The notes: a model not told the origin generated them from the sequence alone. A stretch of DNA of 47,024 bases from Hydrogenophaga palleronii NBRC 102513 (GCF_001571225.1 NZ_BCTJ01000030.1:1-47024); one strand, 5' to 3'. Counted from the first letter of the stretch, positions 25,780 through 35,925 are shown. Numbers and translations are program-made.

Positions 25780-26313
25780 ATGCTCAACAAAACCGACAAG
25801 GGCCGGGCCGAACTGATGCCGGGGCAGCGCCAGCTCACGCAGCGCGAGCGCGCCTTGCTGCTTATGGCCGATGGCCGCAAGATCGAAGACGAGCTGTTCG
25901 CGCTCTTCGAGGGCCAGGGCCGGGTGCTGGCCGACAGCCTGCTGGCGCGCGGCTACCTGGTGGACGACACGCCACCACCGCCACCCGCTCCACCGCCCTC
26001 CCCCCTGTCCACGCCCGAGACCCGCGGCCCGGTGCCGGCGGTGTCGGCGGACGTGTTCTCCGGCCCACGCTCGGTGGCCAGTGCGCGCATGTTCCTGTTC
26101 GACCTGAGCGAGCGCATGTTCGCACCGCGCGACAAGGCCCTGGCGCAGCGCTACCGCGATGCCTTGCGCGAAGCGCGTGAACTGCCCGCCATGCTGGCGG
26201 TGGGCCAGGAAATGATCGCCGACGTCGAGCGCCTGGCCGGCAGCGAACGCGCCGATGGCATCCGCGAACGGCTGGCCCGGCTGCTGCCCGAGGCGGCGCT
26301 CGAAACACCCTGA
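25780..26313 (+). CDS. Hypothetical protein with winged-helix-like N-terminus and proline-rich linker
   Basis: About 177 residues from ATG 25780 (AGGAAG directly before it), or 185 from GTG 25756. The first 60 residues (QRERALLLMADGRKIEDELFALFEGQGRVLADSLLARGYL) resemble the small DGR-xxx-EL helical module found at the N-terminus of several Burkholderiales signalling proteins. Then comes a proline-rich linker (DTPPPPPAPPPSPLS) and a C-terminal part of charged helices. I do not recognise the full-length family. It lies between the ETF-QO terminator and the glycine riboswitch, so it is probably a separate unit. Confidence 0.7.
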   Translation: MLNKTDKGRAELMPGQRQLTQRERALLLMADGRKIEDELFALFEGQGRVLADSLLARGYLVDDTPPPPPAPPPSPLSTPETRGPVPAVSADVFSGPRSVASARMFLFDLSERMFAPRDKALAQRYRDALREARELPAMLAVGQEMIADVERLAGSERADGIRERLARLLPEAALETP

Positions 26314-26363
26314 AAAACGCCCCGCATCCAAGGCCCTGTGGGCCCTGTGCGATACACTCGCGC

Positions 26364-26585
26364 GGTCAGGAGAGAAGCCGCTTCATTCGCTGAGGCAGCT
26401 CGCCGAAGGCGCAGGCGGCACCGCACACCGGGTGCCCTGAACGCTCAGGCAAAAGGACTGACAAACACGGGCCGCAAGGCCGGTGTACCCCCCTGGAGAG
26501 AGGCCGCTCCTTGAAGCGACCCACCGAAGGAGCAAACGCGGCATCGCCCGCGTGAATCTCTCAGGTAAAGCGGACAGCGGGGCAG
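26364..26585 (+). promoter_or_regulatory. Tandem glycine riboswitch (two aptamers)
   Basis: Two copies of the glycine aptamer in a row. Copy 1, about 26364-26463: GGAGAGA, GCCGAAGGCGCA, then CTCAGGCAAAAGGACTGACA. Copy 2, about 26490-26585: TGGAGAGAGGCC, CACCGAAGGAGCAA, then CTCTCAGGTAAAGCGGACAG. The short linker between them is usual. Glycine binding activates expression of the cleavage operon, whose first gene starts 60 bases downstream. No strong T-tailed terminator was seen behind it, so control may be translational. Confidence 0.95.
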
Positions 26586-26644
26586 CGCACGGATGAACCG
26601 TGTTTCGCCCCACCGGGGTCTGCCCCTTTGCCTGTGAGCCTCTC

Positions 26645-27769
26645 GTGTCCAACACCGATCTCCTCCAGACCCCGCTGCACGCCCTGCACACCGAACTCGG
26701 CGCCCGCCTGGTGCCCTTCGCTGGTTATTCGATGCCGGTGCAATACCCCGCCGGCCTGATGGCCGAACACCACCACACCCGCAGTGCCGCCGGCCTGTTC
26801 GATGTCTCGCACATGGGCCAGCTCAAGCTGGTCGGACCCGATGCCGCTGCGGCCTTCGAGACGCTGATGCCGGTCGATGTGATCGACCTCGGCATCAACA
26901 AACAGCGTTACGGCCTGCTGCTCAACGACGAGGGCGGCATCATCGACGACCTGATGTTCGTCAACCGCGGCGACGACCTGTTCGTCATCGTCAACGGCGC
27001 CTGCAAGGTGGGCGACATCGCGCACATCCAGGCCCGCATCGGCGCGCGCTGCCAGGTGATCCCGCTGCCCGAGCGCGCCCTGCTCGCGCTGCAAGGCCCG
27101 CAAGCCGTGAGTGCTTTGCAGCGCCTGGTGCCCGGCGTGGAGAAGCTGGTGTTCATGACCGGCGGTGCCTTTGCCTGGCAGGGTGCCGATCTCTACATCA
27201 CCCGCAGCGGCTACACCGGTGAAGACGGTTTCGAGATCTCGCTGCCGGGCGAACGCGCCGACGCGTTTGCGCGTGCCCTGCTGGCCGAGCCCGAGGTCAA
27301 GCCCATCGGCCTGGGCGCGCGCAACTCGCTGCGCCTGGAAGCCGGCCTGTGCCTCTACGGCAACGACATCGACACGACCACCACGCCGGTGGAAGGCGCG
27401 CTCAACTGGGCGATCCAGAAAGTGCGCCGCACCGGCGGTGCACGCGCCGGTGGTTTCCCGGGCGCGGCGCGCGTGCTGGCGCAGCTCGACGGCAGCGAAG
27501 CCCTGGCGCGCAAACGCGTCGGCCTGGTGGCGCTGGAACGCGTGCCGGTGCGCGAACACACCGAACTGCAAAGCACCGACGGCGAGACCATCGGCGAAAT
27601 CACCAGCGGCCTGCTCGGCCCCAGCGCCGACAAGCCGGTCGCCCTCGGCTACGTCGACCCGGCGCATGCCACCATCGGCACGCGGGTGGTGGCCATCGTG
27701 CGCGGCAAGCCCGTGCCCATGGAGGTCAGCGCCCTGCCCTTCGTGCCCAACCGATACTTCCGCGGCTGA
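26645..27769 (+). CDS. gcvT: Glycine cleavage system T protein (aminomethyltransferase)
   Basis: Takes the aminomethyl group from the lipoyl arm of GcvH, releases ammonia and gives methylene-tetrahydrofolate. The 374-residue product shows [37 protein letters not shown] (catalytic-region aspartate), YTGEDGFEI and the C-terminal barrel ending [11 protein letters not shown] at 26645 ([11 protein letters not shown]) is chosen because the upstream in-frame codons are not conserved. It is the first gene of gcvT-gcvH-gcvP behind the glycine riboswitch. Confidence 0.96.
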   Translation: MSNTDLLQTPLHALHTELGARLVPFAGYSMPVQYPAGLMAEHHHTRSAAGLFDVSHMGQLKLVGPDAAAAFETLMPVDVIDLGINKQRYGLLLNDEGGIIDDLMFVNRGDDLFVIVNGACKVGDIAHIQARIGARCQVIPLPERALLALQGPQAVSALQRLVPGVEKLVFMTGGAFAWQGADLYITRSGYTGEDGFEISLPGERADAFARALLAEPEVKPIGLGARNSLRLEAGLCLYGNDIDTTTTPVEGALNWAIQKVRRTGGARAGGFPGAARVLAQLDGSEALARKRVGLVALERVPVREHTELQSTDGETIGEITSGLLGPSADKPVALGYVDPAHATIGTRVVAIVRGKPVPMEVSALPFVPNRYFRG

Positions 27770-27810
27770 ATTCCGTTTTTGTTTTCCCTTCCTTTTTCAG
27801 GAGCTTTTCC

Positions 27811-28179
27811 ATGACCACCAAGTACACCGAAGACCACGAATGGCTCACCATCGACGGCGGCATCGCCACCGTCGGCATCACCGTGCACGCGCAGGACGCG
27901 CTGGGCGACGTGGTGTTCGTCGACCTGCCCGAAGTCGGCAAATCTTTTGCACAGAAAGACGTGGCCGGTGTGGTCGAGTCGGTGAAGGCCGCGGCCGATG
28001 TCTACATGCCGGTCAGCGGCGAGATCACCGAAGTCAACGAAGCCCTGCGCGCCGATCCCTCGCTGGCCAACAGCGACCCGCTCAAGGCCGGCTGGTTCTT
28101 CAAGGTCAAGCTGTCCGACCCCGCACAGGTGGACGCGCTGCTGGACGAAACCGCCTACAACGCGTTTGCAGCGCAATAA
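27811..28179 (+). CDS. gcvH: Glycine cleavage system H protein
   Basis: Lipoyl carrier protein that shuttles the aminomethyl group between GcvP, GcvT and the L protein. 122 residues with DHEWL at the start, [12 protein letters not shown], and the lipoylation site VESVKAA with lysine 59. CAGGAG lies before the ATG at 27811. It is 41 bases behind gcvT. Confidence 0.97.
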   Translation: MTTKYTEDHEWLTIDGGIATVGITVHAQDALGDVVFVDLPEVGKSFAQKDVAGVVESVKAAADVYMPVSGEITEVNEALRADPSLANSDPLKAGWFFKVKLSDPAQVDALLDETAYNAFAAQ

Positions 28180-28213
28180 GAGGCATCCCCGCCGCGCTGC
28201 GCGCGGCGCCTCT
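28179..28213 (+). other. Two-tier hairpin between gcvH and gcvP
   Basis: AGAGGC pairs with GCCTCT outside a perfect GCCGCGC-TGC-GCGCGGC stem, with a 6-base bulge between. It begins in the gcvH stop codon. There is no T tract, so it is more likely an mRNA processing or stability element within the operon than a full terminator. Confidence 0.45.
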
Positions 28214-28254
28214 GGCCAACCGCCTTCCCTCCTTGCATTCTTTTGAGGACCACC

Positions 28255-31161
28255 ATGCTGATGCCCGCCGTCAAACCCCTGGGTGAACTCGAGAACCCGT
28301 CCGAATTCGTGGCGCGCCACATCGGCATTGGTGCGGACGACGAGACGCACATGCTCTCGGTGATTGGCGAGGCTTCGCGCCGCGCGCTGATCGACGGCAT
28401 CGTGCCGCGCAGCATCGCGCGCAGCCAGGGCATGCAGCTGCCGCCGGCGGTCACCGAAGCGGCGGCGCTGGCCGAGCTCAAGGCGCTGGCGCAGCAGAAC
28501 CGGGTGCTCCGGAGTTTCATCGGCCAGGGTTACCACGGCACGCTCACGCCCGGCGTGATCCTGCGCAACGTGCTGGAGAACCCGGCCTGGTACACCGCCT
28601 ACACGCCTTACCAGGCCGAGATCTCGCAGGGCCGCATGGAGGCGCTGATCAACTTCCAGACCATGGTGACCGACCTCACCGGCATGGCCGTGGCCAACGC
28701 CTCCATGCTGGACGAAGCCACCGCCGCCGCCGAAGCCATGACGCTGGCCAGGCGCTCGTTGAAGGCCAAGGGCCACACCATCGTGGTGTCGGGCGACATG
28801 CACCCGCAGACCATCGAGGTGGTGCAGACGCGCGCGAAACCGCTCGGTCTTACGGTGAAGGTGGCGATGTCGGGCGAAGAGTGGAGCAGCCTGCTGGCCG
28901 GGGACGACTACTTTGCGGCCATGGCGCAGTACCCCGCCTCCAGCGGCTGGCTGCACGACTGGACGCAGGACGCCGCCACGGTGCACGGCAAACACGCCGC
29001 CTTCATCGTCGCCGCCGACCTGCTGGCGCTCACCCTGCTCAAGCCGCCGAGCGAGATGGGGGCGGACATCGTGGTCGGCAGCACGCAGCGCTTCGGCATG
29101 CCCATGGGCGCGGGCGGCCCGCACGCCGCCTTCATGGCCTGCCGCGACGAGTTCAAGCGCTCGCTGCCCGGCCGCCTGGTGGGCGTGAGCGTGGACGTGC
29201 ACGGCAAACCCACCTACCGCCTCGCGCTGCAGACGCGTGAGCAACACATCCGCCGCGAGAAGGCCACCAGCAACATCTGCACCGCGCAGGTGCTGCCCGC
29301 CGTGGTGGCCAGCATGTACGCCGTGTACCACGGCCCGCAAGGCTTGAAGCGCATTGCGCAGCGCGTGGCCGCGTACACCGCCATCCTGTCCAGCGGGCTG
29401 GAGCAACTCGGCCACACCGCCACCCACCATGGCGACAAAGGGGTGTTCGACACCATCGCGCTGCACACCAAGGACCAGACCGACGCGGTCATGGCGCGCG
29501 CCGTGGCCGCGGGCATCAACCTGCGCAAGGCCTGGGACGAATACACCGTCATCTCGCTGGACGAAACCACCACGCGCGACGACATCCACGCGCTGTGGCG
29601 CATCTTCGCGAAAAGCGGGCAGCCCCTGCCCGCATTCGACGCGTTTGAAAAAGGCGTCGAGCCGCTGATCCCGGCCGAACTGCGCCGCACCAGCGACTTC
29701 CTCACCCACCCGGTGTTCAACAGCCACCACAGCGAGACCGGCATGCTGCGCTACATCCGCGCCCTGTCCGACAAGGACCTCGCGCTGGACCGCAGCATGA
29801 TCCCGCTGGGCTCGTGCACCATGAAGCTCAACGCGACCAGCGAGATGATTCCCATCACCTGGCCCGAGTTCGCCCACGTGCACCCCTTCGCGCCGGCCGA
29901 CCAGTTGCAGGGCTACAAGCTGCTCGACGAACAGCTGCGCGCCTGGCTCTGCCAGGCCACGGGGTATGCCGGCATCAGCCTGCAGCCCAACGCCGGTTCG
30001 CAGGGCGAGTACGCCGGCCTGCTCGTCATCCAGGCGTACCACGCCTCGCGCGGTGAAAGCCACCGCAACATCTGCCTGATTCCCAGCAGCGCCCACGGCA
30101 CCAACCCGGCCAGCGCGCAGATGGTGGGCATGCAGGTGGTCGTCACCAAGTGCGACGACAACGGCAACGTGGACATGGCCGACCTCCAGGCCAAGTGCGA
30201 ACAACACAGCGACAAACTGGCGGCGGTGATGATCACCTACCCCAGCACGCACGGCGTGTTCGAGACCACGGTCAAGGAACTCTGCGCGCTGGTGCACCAG
30301 CACGGCGGGCGCGTCTATGTGGACGGCGCCAACATGAACGCCCTGGTGGGCGTGGCCGCGCCCGGCGAGTTCGGCGGCGACGTGAGCCACCTCAACCTGC
30401 ACAAAACCTTCTGCATTCCGCACGGCGGCGGCGGCCCTGGCGTGGGCCCGGTGTGTGTGGTGCAAGACCTCGTGCCCTTCCTGCCCGGCCATGCCACGGC
30501 CGGACTGCCGGTGAACGGCGTGGGCGCCATCAGCGCGGCGCCGCTGGGCAATGCCGCCGTGCTGCCGATCAGCTGGATGTACATCCGCATGATGGGTGCC
30601 AACGGCCTGCAGCACGCCACCGAGGCCGCCATCCTCGCGGCCAACTACATCAGCAAGCGCCTGTCCCGGCACTACCCCACGCTGTACGCCAGCGCCAACG
30701 GCCATGTGGCGCACGAGTGCATCCTGGACCTGCGCCCGCTGAAAGACACCAGTGGCGTGATGGCCGAAGACGTGGCCAAGCGCCTGATGGACTACGGCTT
30801 CCACGCGCCCACGCTGTCGTTCCCGGTGGCCAACACGCTGATGGTGGAACCCACCGAGAGCGAGACGCTGGAAGAGCTGGACCGTTTCATCGACGCGATG
30901 ATCGCGATCCGCGAAGAAATCCGGCAGGTCGAACAGGGCCACTGGCCGCAGGACAACAACCCGCTGAAGAACGCCCCCCACACCGCCGCCAGCCTGATGA
31001 CGGCCGAGTGGGATCGGCCCTACTCGCGCGAAGTGGGTGCGGCCAGCACATCGACCCGCGCGCACGCCAAGTACTGGCCACCGGTCGGCCGGGTGGACAA
31101 CGTCTACGGCGACCGCAACCTGTTCTGCAGCTGCGTGCCCATCAGCGAACTGGAAGACTGA
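28255..31161 (+). CDS. gcvP: Glycine dehydrogenase (decarboxylating), P protein
   Basis: The pyridoxal-phosphate enzyme that decarboxylates glycine and loads the aminomethyl group on GcvH. The 968-residue length is that of the long, single-chain form (the fused P1 and P2 halves). Seen: FVARHIGIG, the first half ending near residue 480, and the second half with [17 protein letters not shown] where lysine 717 holds the cofactor. GAGGACC precedes the ATG at 28255; the upstream TTG at 28243 is in frame but lies in the ribosome-binding site. Last gene of the operon; the L protein (lpd) is not nearby, which is normal because it is shared with other complexes. Confidence 0.97.
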   Translation: MLMPAVKPLGELENPSEFVARHIGIGADDETHMLSVIGEASRRALIDGIVPRSIARSQGMQLPPAVTEAAALAELKALAQQNRVLRSFIGQGYHGTLTPGVILRNVLENPAWYTAYTPYQAEISQGRMEALINFQTMVTDLTGMAVANASMLDEATAAAEAMTLARRSLKAKGHTIVVSGDMHPQTIEVVQTRAKPLGLTVKVAMSGEEWSSLLAGDDYFAAMAQYPASSGWLHDWTQDAATVHGKHAAFIVAADLLALTLLKPPSEMGADIVVGSTQRFGMPMGAGGPHAAFMACRDEFKRSLPGRLVGVSVDVHGKPTYRLALQTREQHIRREKATSNICTAQVLPAVVASMYAVYHGPQGLKRIAQRVAAYTAILSSGLEQLGHTATHHGDKGVFDTIALHTKDQTDAVMARAVAAGINLRKAWDEYTVISLDETTTRDDIHALWRIFAKSGQPLPAFDAFEKGVEPLIPAELRRTSDFLTHPVFNSHHSETGMLRYIRALSDKDLALDRSMIPLGSCTMKLNATSEMIPITWPEFAHVHPFAPADQLQGYKLLDEQLRAWLCQATGYAGISLQPNAGSQGEYAGLLVIQAYHASRGESHRNICLIPSSAHGTNPASAQMVGMQVVVTKCDDNGNVDMADLQAKCEQHSDKLAAVMITYPSTHGVFETTVKELCALVHQHGGRVYVDGANMNALVGVAAPGEFGGDVSHLNLHKTFCIPHGGGGPGVGPVCVVQDLVPFLPGHATAGLPVNGVGAISAAPLGNAAVLPISWMYIRMMGANGLQHATEAAILAANYISKRLSRHYPTLYASANGHVAHECILDLRPLKDTSGVMAEDVAKRLMDYGFHAPTLSFPVANTLMVEPTESETLEELDRFIDAMIAIREEIRQVEQGHWPQDNNPLKNAPHTAASLMTAEWDRPYSREVGAASTSTRAHAKYWPPVGRVDNVYGDRNLFCSCVPISELED

Positions 31162-31345
31162 GCCCGGGGCGGGTTCTCGGGGCGGGTTTTCGCGGCGGCC
31201 CGCCACGGCGCCGATGCGGTATCGTGGCGGCGCAGGAGACCGCCATGACCACCGCCCGTTCGCCGCGCCCCGCAGCTGCCACCCTCGCCAGGCTGGCCCG
31301 CTGCATGGCATGGTGCCGGCACGGCGCCAACGGTTGGAGCGCCGC

Positions 31346-32359
31346 ATGACCGGCTTCACCCGCGCACGCTCCATGGGCGGTGTGGCCGAAGCGGTGCGCC
31401 GCGCCGGCGGTTCGGTGGAGCGTGTGTTCCGGCGCGCGGAGCTGCCGCTGCAACTGATCGACTGCCCCGACCAGGTGATCCTGCTGCGCGACCAGCTCGC
31501 ACTGGTGGAACACGCAGCCCACGCCATCGGCGACGACGCGCTCGCCCCCCGGCTCTCGCTGCTGGCCGGCTTTCGCAGCCTGGGCCCGCTGGCCGGGCAC
31601 ATCCTGCGGGCGCGCTCGCTGGAAGAAGCCATCCGCCTCTGCAACCAGAACATCGGCACGCTGCTGCAATCGGCCACCCACATGTGGCTGGCGCCGCGCG
31701 GCCACGCGCGCGTGGCCTGGTGCTACAGCATCAGCGACACGGCGCGCCTGGGCCGGCACCGCAACGAGGTGCTGGCCCTGGGCTACATGCTCGACCTGGT
31801 GCGCCACCTCGCCGGCCCGGCCGCCGCACCGTGCTGGGTGGAGCTGCCGGGCGAGGTGGCCGCGCGCCAGCCGGTGTGTGATCTGCTGGGCTGCGAGATC
31901 CGGCGCGGACCTTTGGCGGCGCTGGTGTTTCCCGCGTCGTGGCTGGCGCTGCGCGGCGGGGTGGAATCCACCACTGCCGACGCCCCCGGGATCACGCTGG
32001 AGCAGGTGCCGAGCGAGCGCGATCTGCTGGCCGGCGTGGCGCAGCTGATGCGCCTCGCGCTGCTGGATGGACGCCCCACCATGGCCTGGATGTCGCGCCG
32101 GCTCGGCATGGCGCCGCGCAGCCTGCAGCGCCGCCTGGCGCTGGCGGGCGGCCGCTTCGAGGCCTTGCGCGACGATGCGCTGGCGGCGCGCGCGGCCGAG
32201 CTGCTGCGCAGCGCGCGCCTGTCCGTCACCGAGATCGCCTACGAGCTGGGCTACACCGAGCCCGCGCATTTCACGCGCGCGGCGCGGCGCTGGTCCGGCA
32301 TGGCGCCGAGCGCCTGGCGGCAAGACCTGCGGGCGCGCGCCCACACCGCTTCCGGCTGA
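31346..32359 (+). CDS. AraC-family transcription regulator with arabinose_bd-type N-terminus
   Basis: A 337-residue regulator. Residues about 20-200 resemble the Arabinose_bd (OruR/ToxT-type) sensing domain: VAEAVRRAGGSVERVFRRAELPLQLID, RSLGPLAGHILRARSLEEAIRLCNQNI. The C-terminus has the AraC double helix-turn-helix: MAWMSRRLGMAPRSLQRRLALAGGRFEALRDDALAARAAELLRSARLSVTEIAYELGYTEPAHFTRAARRWSG. GGAG lies about 6 bases before the ATG at 31346. It follows gcvP after 184 bases on the same strand; a possible target is the small membrane gene at 32480, the next gene downstream. Confidence 0.88.
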   Translation: MTGFTRARSMGGVAEAVRRAGGSVERVFRRAELPLQLIDCPDQVILLRDQLALVEHAAHAIGDDALAPRLSLLAGFRSLGPLAGHILRARSLEEAIRLCNQNIGTLLQSATHMWLAPRGHARVAWCYSISDTARLGRHRNEVLALGYMLDLVRHLAGPAAAPCWVELPGEVAARQPVCDLLGCEIRRGPLAALVFPASWLALRGGVESTTADAPGITLEQVPSERDLLAGVAQLMRLALLDGRPTMAWMSRRLGMAPRSLQRRLALAGGRFEALRDDALAARAAELLRSARLSVTEIAYELGYTEPAHFTRAARRWSGMAPSAWRQDLRARAHTASG

Positions 32360-32479
32360 GCTGACACGGGGCTGACGGCCCGGCCGCTGGATGGCGCGAA
32401 ATGGCAAGTCCGGCCCCCGGGCCACGAATAAGGTCGCACCTGGACGCCCCACCACAGCGGGTGCCAAGGAGACCCCCAC

Positions 32480-32884
32480 ATGTTCGGTTTGTATGCCCCC
32501 CACGCCACCTCCTACCTGGCGACCCTGATGACGGTGACCACGGTCGCCTTCGCCCTGCCCATCTTTCTGGTGCCGCTCACCTGGGCGCGCCTGATGCGCT
32601 GGCGGATCCCCGAGCACACCGACCTGGCGGTTTACTTCGGCCGCTGCCTGGGTGCCTTCATCCTGCTGGTGGAATGGCTGATGTGGCGCGCGGTGACCGA
32701 TGGCCACGGCATCGCGTGGACCTTCGACGCGCTCTACTTCGTGTTCGGCTCGATGTTTGTGGTGCACGTGTACGGCGCGCTGCGCCGCATCCAGCCCATC
32801 ACCGAGACGCTGGAGATCGGCATGTGGGGCATGTTGCTGGTCCTGAACACGCTGTTCTACCCGGTCGCGCGCACGGCGGGCTGA
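32480..32884 (+). CDS. Small four-helix membrane protein of unknown function
   Basis: 134 residues with four hydrophobic segments (about 12-37, 52-68, 78-97 and 108-128) joined by short loops; the second helix carries GRCLGAFILLVEWLMWRA. A strong AAGGAGA stands before the ATG at 32480, so it is well translated. I do not recognise the family. The AraC regulator 120 bases upstream is the only obvious partner. Confidence 0.72.
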   Translation: MFGLYAPHATSYLATLMTVTTVAFALPIFLVPLTWARLMRWRIPEHTDLAVYFGRCLGAFILLVEWLMWRAVTDGHGIAWTFDALYFVFGSMFVVHVYGALRRIQPITETLEIGMWGMLLVLNTLFYPVARTAG

Positions 32885-32936
32885 GCACCCCACGGCACCG
32901 CCATCGAACGGCCGGTGCGCTGTCGATCCGACTCCG

Positions 32937-33770
32937 TCAGCGTCGGCCCTGCCACTGCTGGCGCCAGTGGTTCAGCATGCGTTCGCTCACGGCGGCTGAC
33001 GGCGCGCCAAACACATAGTGCCGGCCCAACTGGCTGATCAGCACATGTGCGCGGCGCTGCTGCGGGTCGTAGAAGACCACCGAGCTGTAGTCCCGGCATT
33101 CGTCTGCCTTGCAGTGCGCGCCCACGGTGTAGTCCACCCCGTCCACGCGCTCGGCGGCGAGTTGGGTTGCCGGCCCGCTCAGGTCCGCCAGCCAGCCGTT
33201 CAGGGCAACCGGGCCGAGGGTGCGCCGGTAGACCTCAAGAAAAGCCGGGTCACGCATCAAGGCCGACACGCTGTCGGCCGCCCCGGTGGTCTGCGGCGGA
33301 CCGTCCACGGCAGCGGCCTGCGGCATCGCCAGGGCGCTGACCGCCGGGGCATCCGGGTCCACCGACGCGCAGTGGCGAAAGCTGTACAGCCCCAGCACCC
33401 CCAGCCTGGTCATCACCGTCGCGTCACCGCGCAAGCGCAACAACAGGCCTTGGGCATCGGCGTCCACCACCGCCGTCACTTCGTGTTGGCCCTTCACATG
33501 CCCGACCAGGGCAATGCGGAGGTCTGGCCGTGGCCGCTGCCCGGCAGGCTGCAATACCGCTTGCGGGTTGGCCACGGTCACGATCCCCTGCTGCTCACGG
33601 ATCCGTATCCGCCCGGCGTCAACACGCACGTAGGCCGACTGCCGGCTCGTGCAGTCGATTGCGTACACCCCGCCAAAACGCGCCATCACATCGGGCGCCA
33701 GGTCAGCGGCCTGTGCCGCTGGCGCCAGCAACCCGGCCAGCAGCGCGCCGGCCCACCACACTCCGTTCAT
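32937..33770 (-). CDS. Exported protein with Ivy-like C-terminal domain
   Basis: 277 residues. Signal peptide WWAGALLAGLLAPAAQA-A (cleavage after about 21). The first half (about 28-140) has two cysteines (C40, C134) that may form a disulfide. The C-terminal half, ALNGWLADLSGPATQ..VDGVDYTVGAHCKADECRDYSSVVFYDPQQRRAHVLISQ, follows the pattern of Ivy, the c-type lysozyme inhibitor, including the disulfide-bridged loop C-x4-C (C220, C225) that blocks the lysozyme active site. In Ivy that loop holds CKPHDC; here it is CKADEC, so the key histidine is missing and inhibition is uncertain. The role of the N-terminal half is unknown. Confidence 0.65.
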   Translation of the reverse strand: MNGVWWAGALLAGLLAPAAQAADLAPDVMARFGGVYAIDCTSRQSAYVRVDAGRIRIREQQGIVTVANPQAVLQPAGQRPRPDLRIALVGHVKGQHEVTAVVDADAQGLLLRLRGDATVMTRLGVLGLYSFRHCASVDPDAPAVSALAMPQAAAVDGPPQTTGAADSVSALMRDPAFLEVYRRTLGPVALNGWLADLSGPATQLAAERVDGVDYTVGAHCKADECRDYSSVVFYDPQQRRAHVLISQLGRHYVFGAPSAAVSERMLNHWRQQWQGRR

Positions 33771-33905
33771 TGAACTCGTCTCCCGCCGGTTATCGGTGGC
33801 CGCATCCTACGTCAGGCAGCGGGCCGCACCGGGGCAGCCGAATGCCATGGCGCCGCGCAGTGCATCGCCAACCCCGTAAGATCGGGCCTGCCCACGCCCC
33901 ATGCC

Positions 33906-35858
33906 ATGACCACGCCTGCCCTGCGCGTGCTGAGCCTCATCCCGCCGATGACGCAGCTCAACACGCCCTACCCCTCCACCGCCTACATCACCGGCTTCCT
34001 GCGCTCGCGCGGGGTTGACGCGGTGCAGGCCGACCTCGCCCTGGCGCTGGTGCTGCAGCTGTTCACCCCCGCCGGGCTGGACGCCGTGCGCGAGCGCGCC
34101 CTGGCCGTGCCCGAGGCGCAGCGCTCGTCCAGCGTGCACGCCTTCCTCGACCAGTTCAAGCGCTACCGCGGCAGCATCGCGCCCGTCATCGCCTTCGTGC
34201 AGGGTCGAGACTCGACCCTGGCACACCGCATCGCCGCGCGCGAGTTGCTGCCCGAAGGCCCGCGTTTTGCCGCGCTCGAGGTGTATGTGGATGCGGCCTT
34301 CGCCGAAGAAGGCGACGACCCGCTGGCCTGGGCCTTCGGCGCACTCGGCGTGCAGGACAAGGCGCGCCACATCGCCACGCTGTACCTGAACGACCTGGCC
34401 GACGTGTTGCGCGACGCGGTGGACGAGCGTTTTGCCTTCGTGCGTTACGCCGAATCGCTCGCCAGCAGCCAGCCCAGCTTCGACCCCATGGCCGCCGCGC
34501 TGGCCGCGCCCTTCACCCTGGTGGACGAGGTGCTGCACCGGCTCACGCTGGACACACTGGCGCGGCACCAACCCACGCTGGTGCTGCTCTCGGTGCCCTT
34601 CCCCGGCGCGCTGTACGCGGCGCTGCGCATCGCACAGACCATCAAGGCACACGACCCGTCGATCACCATCGCCCTCGGTGGTGGCTTCGTCAACACCGAG
34701 CTGCGCGAACTCGCCGAGCCGCGCCTGTTCGACCTGGTGGACTTCGTCACGCTGGACGCCGGTGAACGCCCGCTGCTGGCACTGCTGGAGTTCCTGCAGC
34801 AGAAGCGCTCGCGCCAGCGCCTGGTGCGCACCTTCCTGCGCGACCAGGGCGATGGCGCACAGGCCGGCGTGGTGAAGTACATCAACTTCGTCGAACCCGA
34901 GGTGCCGTTCGACGACATCGGCACGCCCACCTGGGACGGCCTGCCGCTGGACAGGTACCTGAGCCTGCTCGACATGCTCAACCCCATGCACCGGCTCTGG
35001 AGCGACGGGCGCTGGAACAAGCTCACCGTGGCACACGGCTGCTACTGGAAGAAATGCAGCTTCTGCGACGTGAGCCTGGACTACATCAGCCGCTATGAAA
35101 CCGCGTCGGCCGCCACGCTGGCCGACCGCATCGAGGCCATCGTGGAAGAAACAGGCCAGACCGGCTTCCACTTCGTTGATGAAGCCGCGCCGCCCAAATC
35201 ACTGAAGGCGCTGGCCGACGAACTGATCCAGCGCCAGTTGCCGATCTCCTGGTGGGGCAACATCCGGTTTGAGAAAACCTTCACCCCCGAGCTCTGCCAG
35301 CGCCTGGCCGACAGCGGCTGCATCGCCATGAGCGGCGGCCTCGAAGTGGCGAGCGACCGCCTGCTCACGCTGATGAAAAAAGGCGTGTCGGTGGAACAGG
35401 TGGCGCGTGTCACCAAGGGTTTCTCCGACGCCGGCATCCTGGTGCACGCCTACCTCATGTACGGTTTCCCCACGCAGACCGTGCAGGACACGGTGGACGC
35501 GCTGGAGTACGTGCGCCAGCTGTTCGAGAACGGCTGCATCCAGAGCGGCTTCTTCCACCGCTTCTCGTGCACCGTGCACTCCCCCGTGGGCATGGACCCG
35601 GCGGCCTACGGCATCGAGCTGATCCCGCTGCCCGAGGTGACGTTCGCCAAGAACGACATCGGCTTCATCGACCCCAGCGGCGTGGACCACGAAGCCCTGG
35701 GCGTGGGCCTGCGCAAGGCGATCTACAACTACATGCACGGCATCGGCCTCGACGAAGACGTGCGCGCCTGGTTCAGCCACCTGCCCGACCCGGTGCCGCG
35801 CACGCGGGTGAAGAAACACTTCGTCGCGCGCGCGCTGGAACGGCGCGAGCCGGTCTGA
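33906..35858 (+). CDS. B12-binding-like radical SAM protein with C-x4-C-x2-C motif
   Basis: 650 residues. N-terminal part (about 5-290) has the Rossmann-like shape of cobalamin-binding domains (LIPPMTQLNTPYPSTAYITGFLRSRG; TLVLLSVPFPGALYAALRIAQTIK; ITIALGGGFVNTELREL), but the usual D-x-H-x-x-G cobalamin motif is not visible. The radical SAM cluster motif is HGCYWKKCSFCD (C379, C384, C387), spaced C-x4-C-x2-C rather than the common C-x3-C-x2-C; this CYW-type variant is found in a subset of B12-radical SAM proteins. Then FHFVDEAAPPKSLKALADEL, SGGLEVASDRLLTLMKKGVSVEQV and a C-terminal extension. Substrate unknown. The ABC transporter starts 67 bases downstream on the same strand. Confidence 0.82.
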   Translation: MTTPALRVLSLIPPMTQLNTPYPSTAYITGFLRSRGVDAVQADLALALVLQLFTPAGLDAVRERALAVPEAQRSSSVHAFLDQFKRYRGSIAPVIAFVQGRDSTLAHRIAARELLPEGPRFAALEVYVDAAFAEEGDDPLAWAFGALGVQDKARHIATLYLNDLADVLRDAVDERFAFVRYAESLASSQPSFDPMAAALAAPFTLVDEVLHRLTLDTLARHQPTLVLLSVPFPGALYAALRIAQTIKAHDPSITIALGGGFVNTELRELAEPRLFDLVDFVTLDAGERPLLALLEFLQQKRSRQRLVRTFLRDQGDGAQAGVVKYINFVEPEVPFDDIGTPTWDGLPLDRYLSLLDMLNPMHRLWSDGRWNKLTVAHGCYWKKCSFCDVSLDYISRYETASAATLADRIEAIVEETGQTGFHFVDEAAPPKSLKALADELIQRQLPISWWGNIRFEKTFTPELCQRLADSGCIAMSGGLEVASDRLLTLMKKGVSVEQVARVTKGFSDAGILVHAYLMYGFPTQTVQDTVDALEYVRQLFENGCIQSGFFHRFSCTVHSPVGMDPAAYGIELIPLPEVTFAKNDIGFIDPSGVDHEALGVGLRKAIYNYMHGIGLDEDVRAWFSHLPDPVPRTRVKKHFVARALERREPV

Positions 35859-35925
35859 GCGGACGGGTGGCGGGCCGGCAACGGCCTTCGCGCCGCCTGT
35901 AGAATCCGCCCCCCGCCGCCGCACC

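Noticed and set aside
27649..31683. A 1344-codon open frame on the minus strand across gcvP
   Set aside because: It covers gcvH, gcvP and part of the AraC gene in antisense, has shadow composition (H, R, A, V rich) and no domain.
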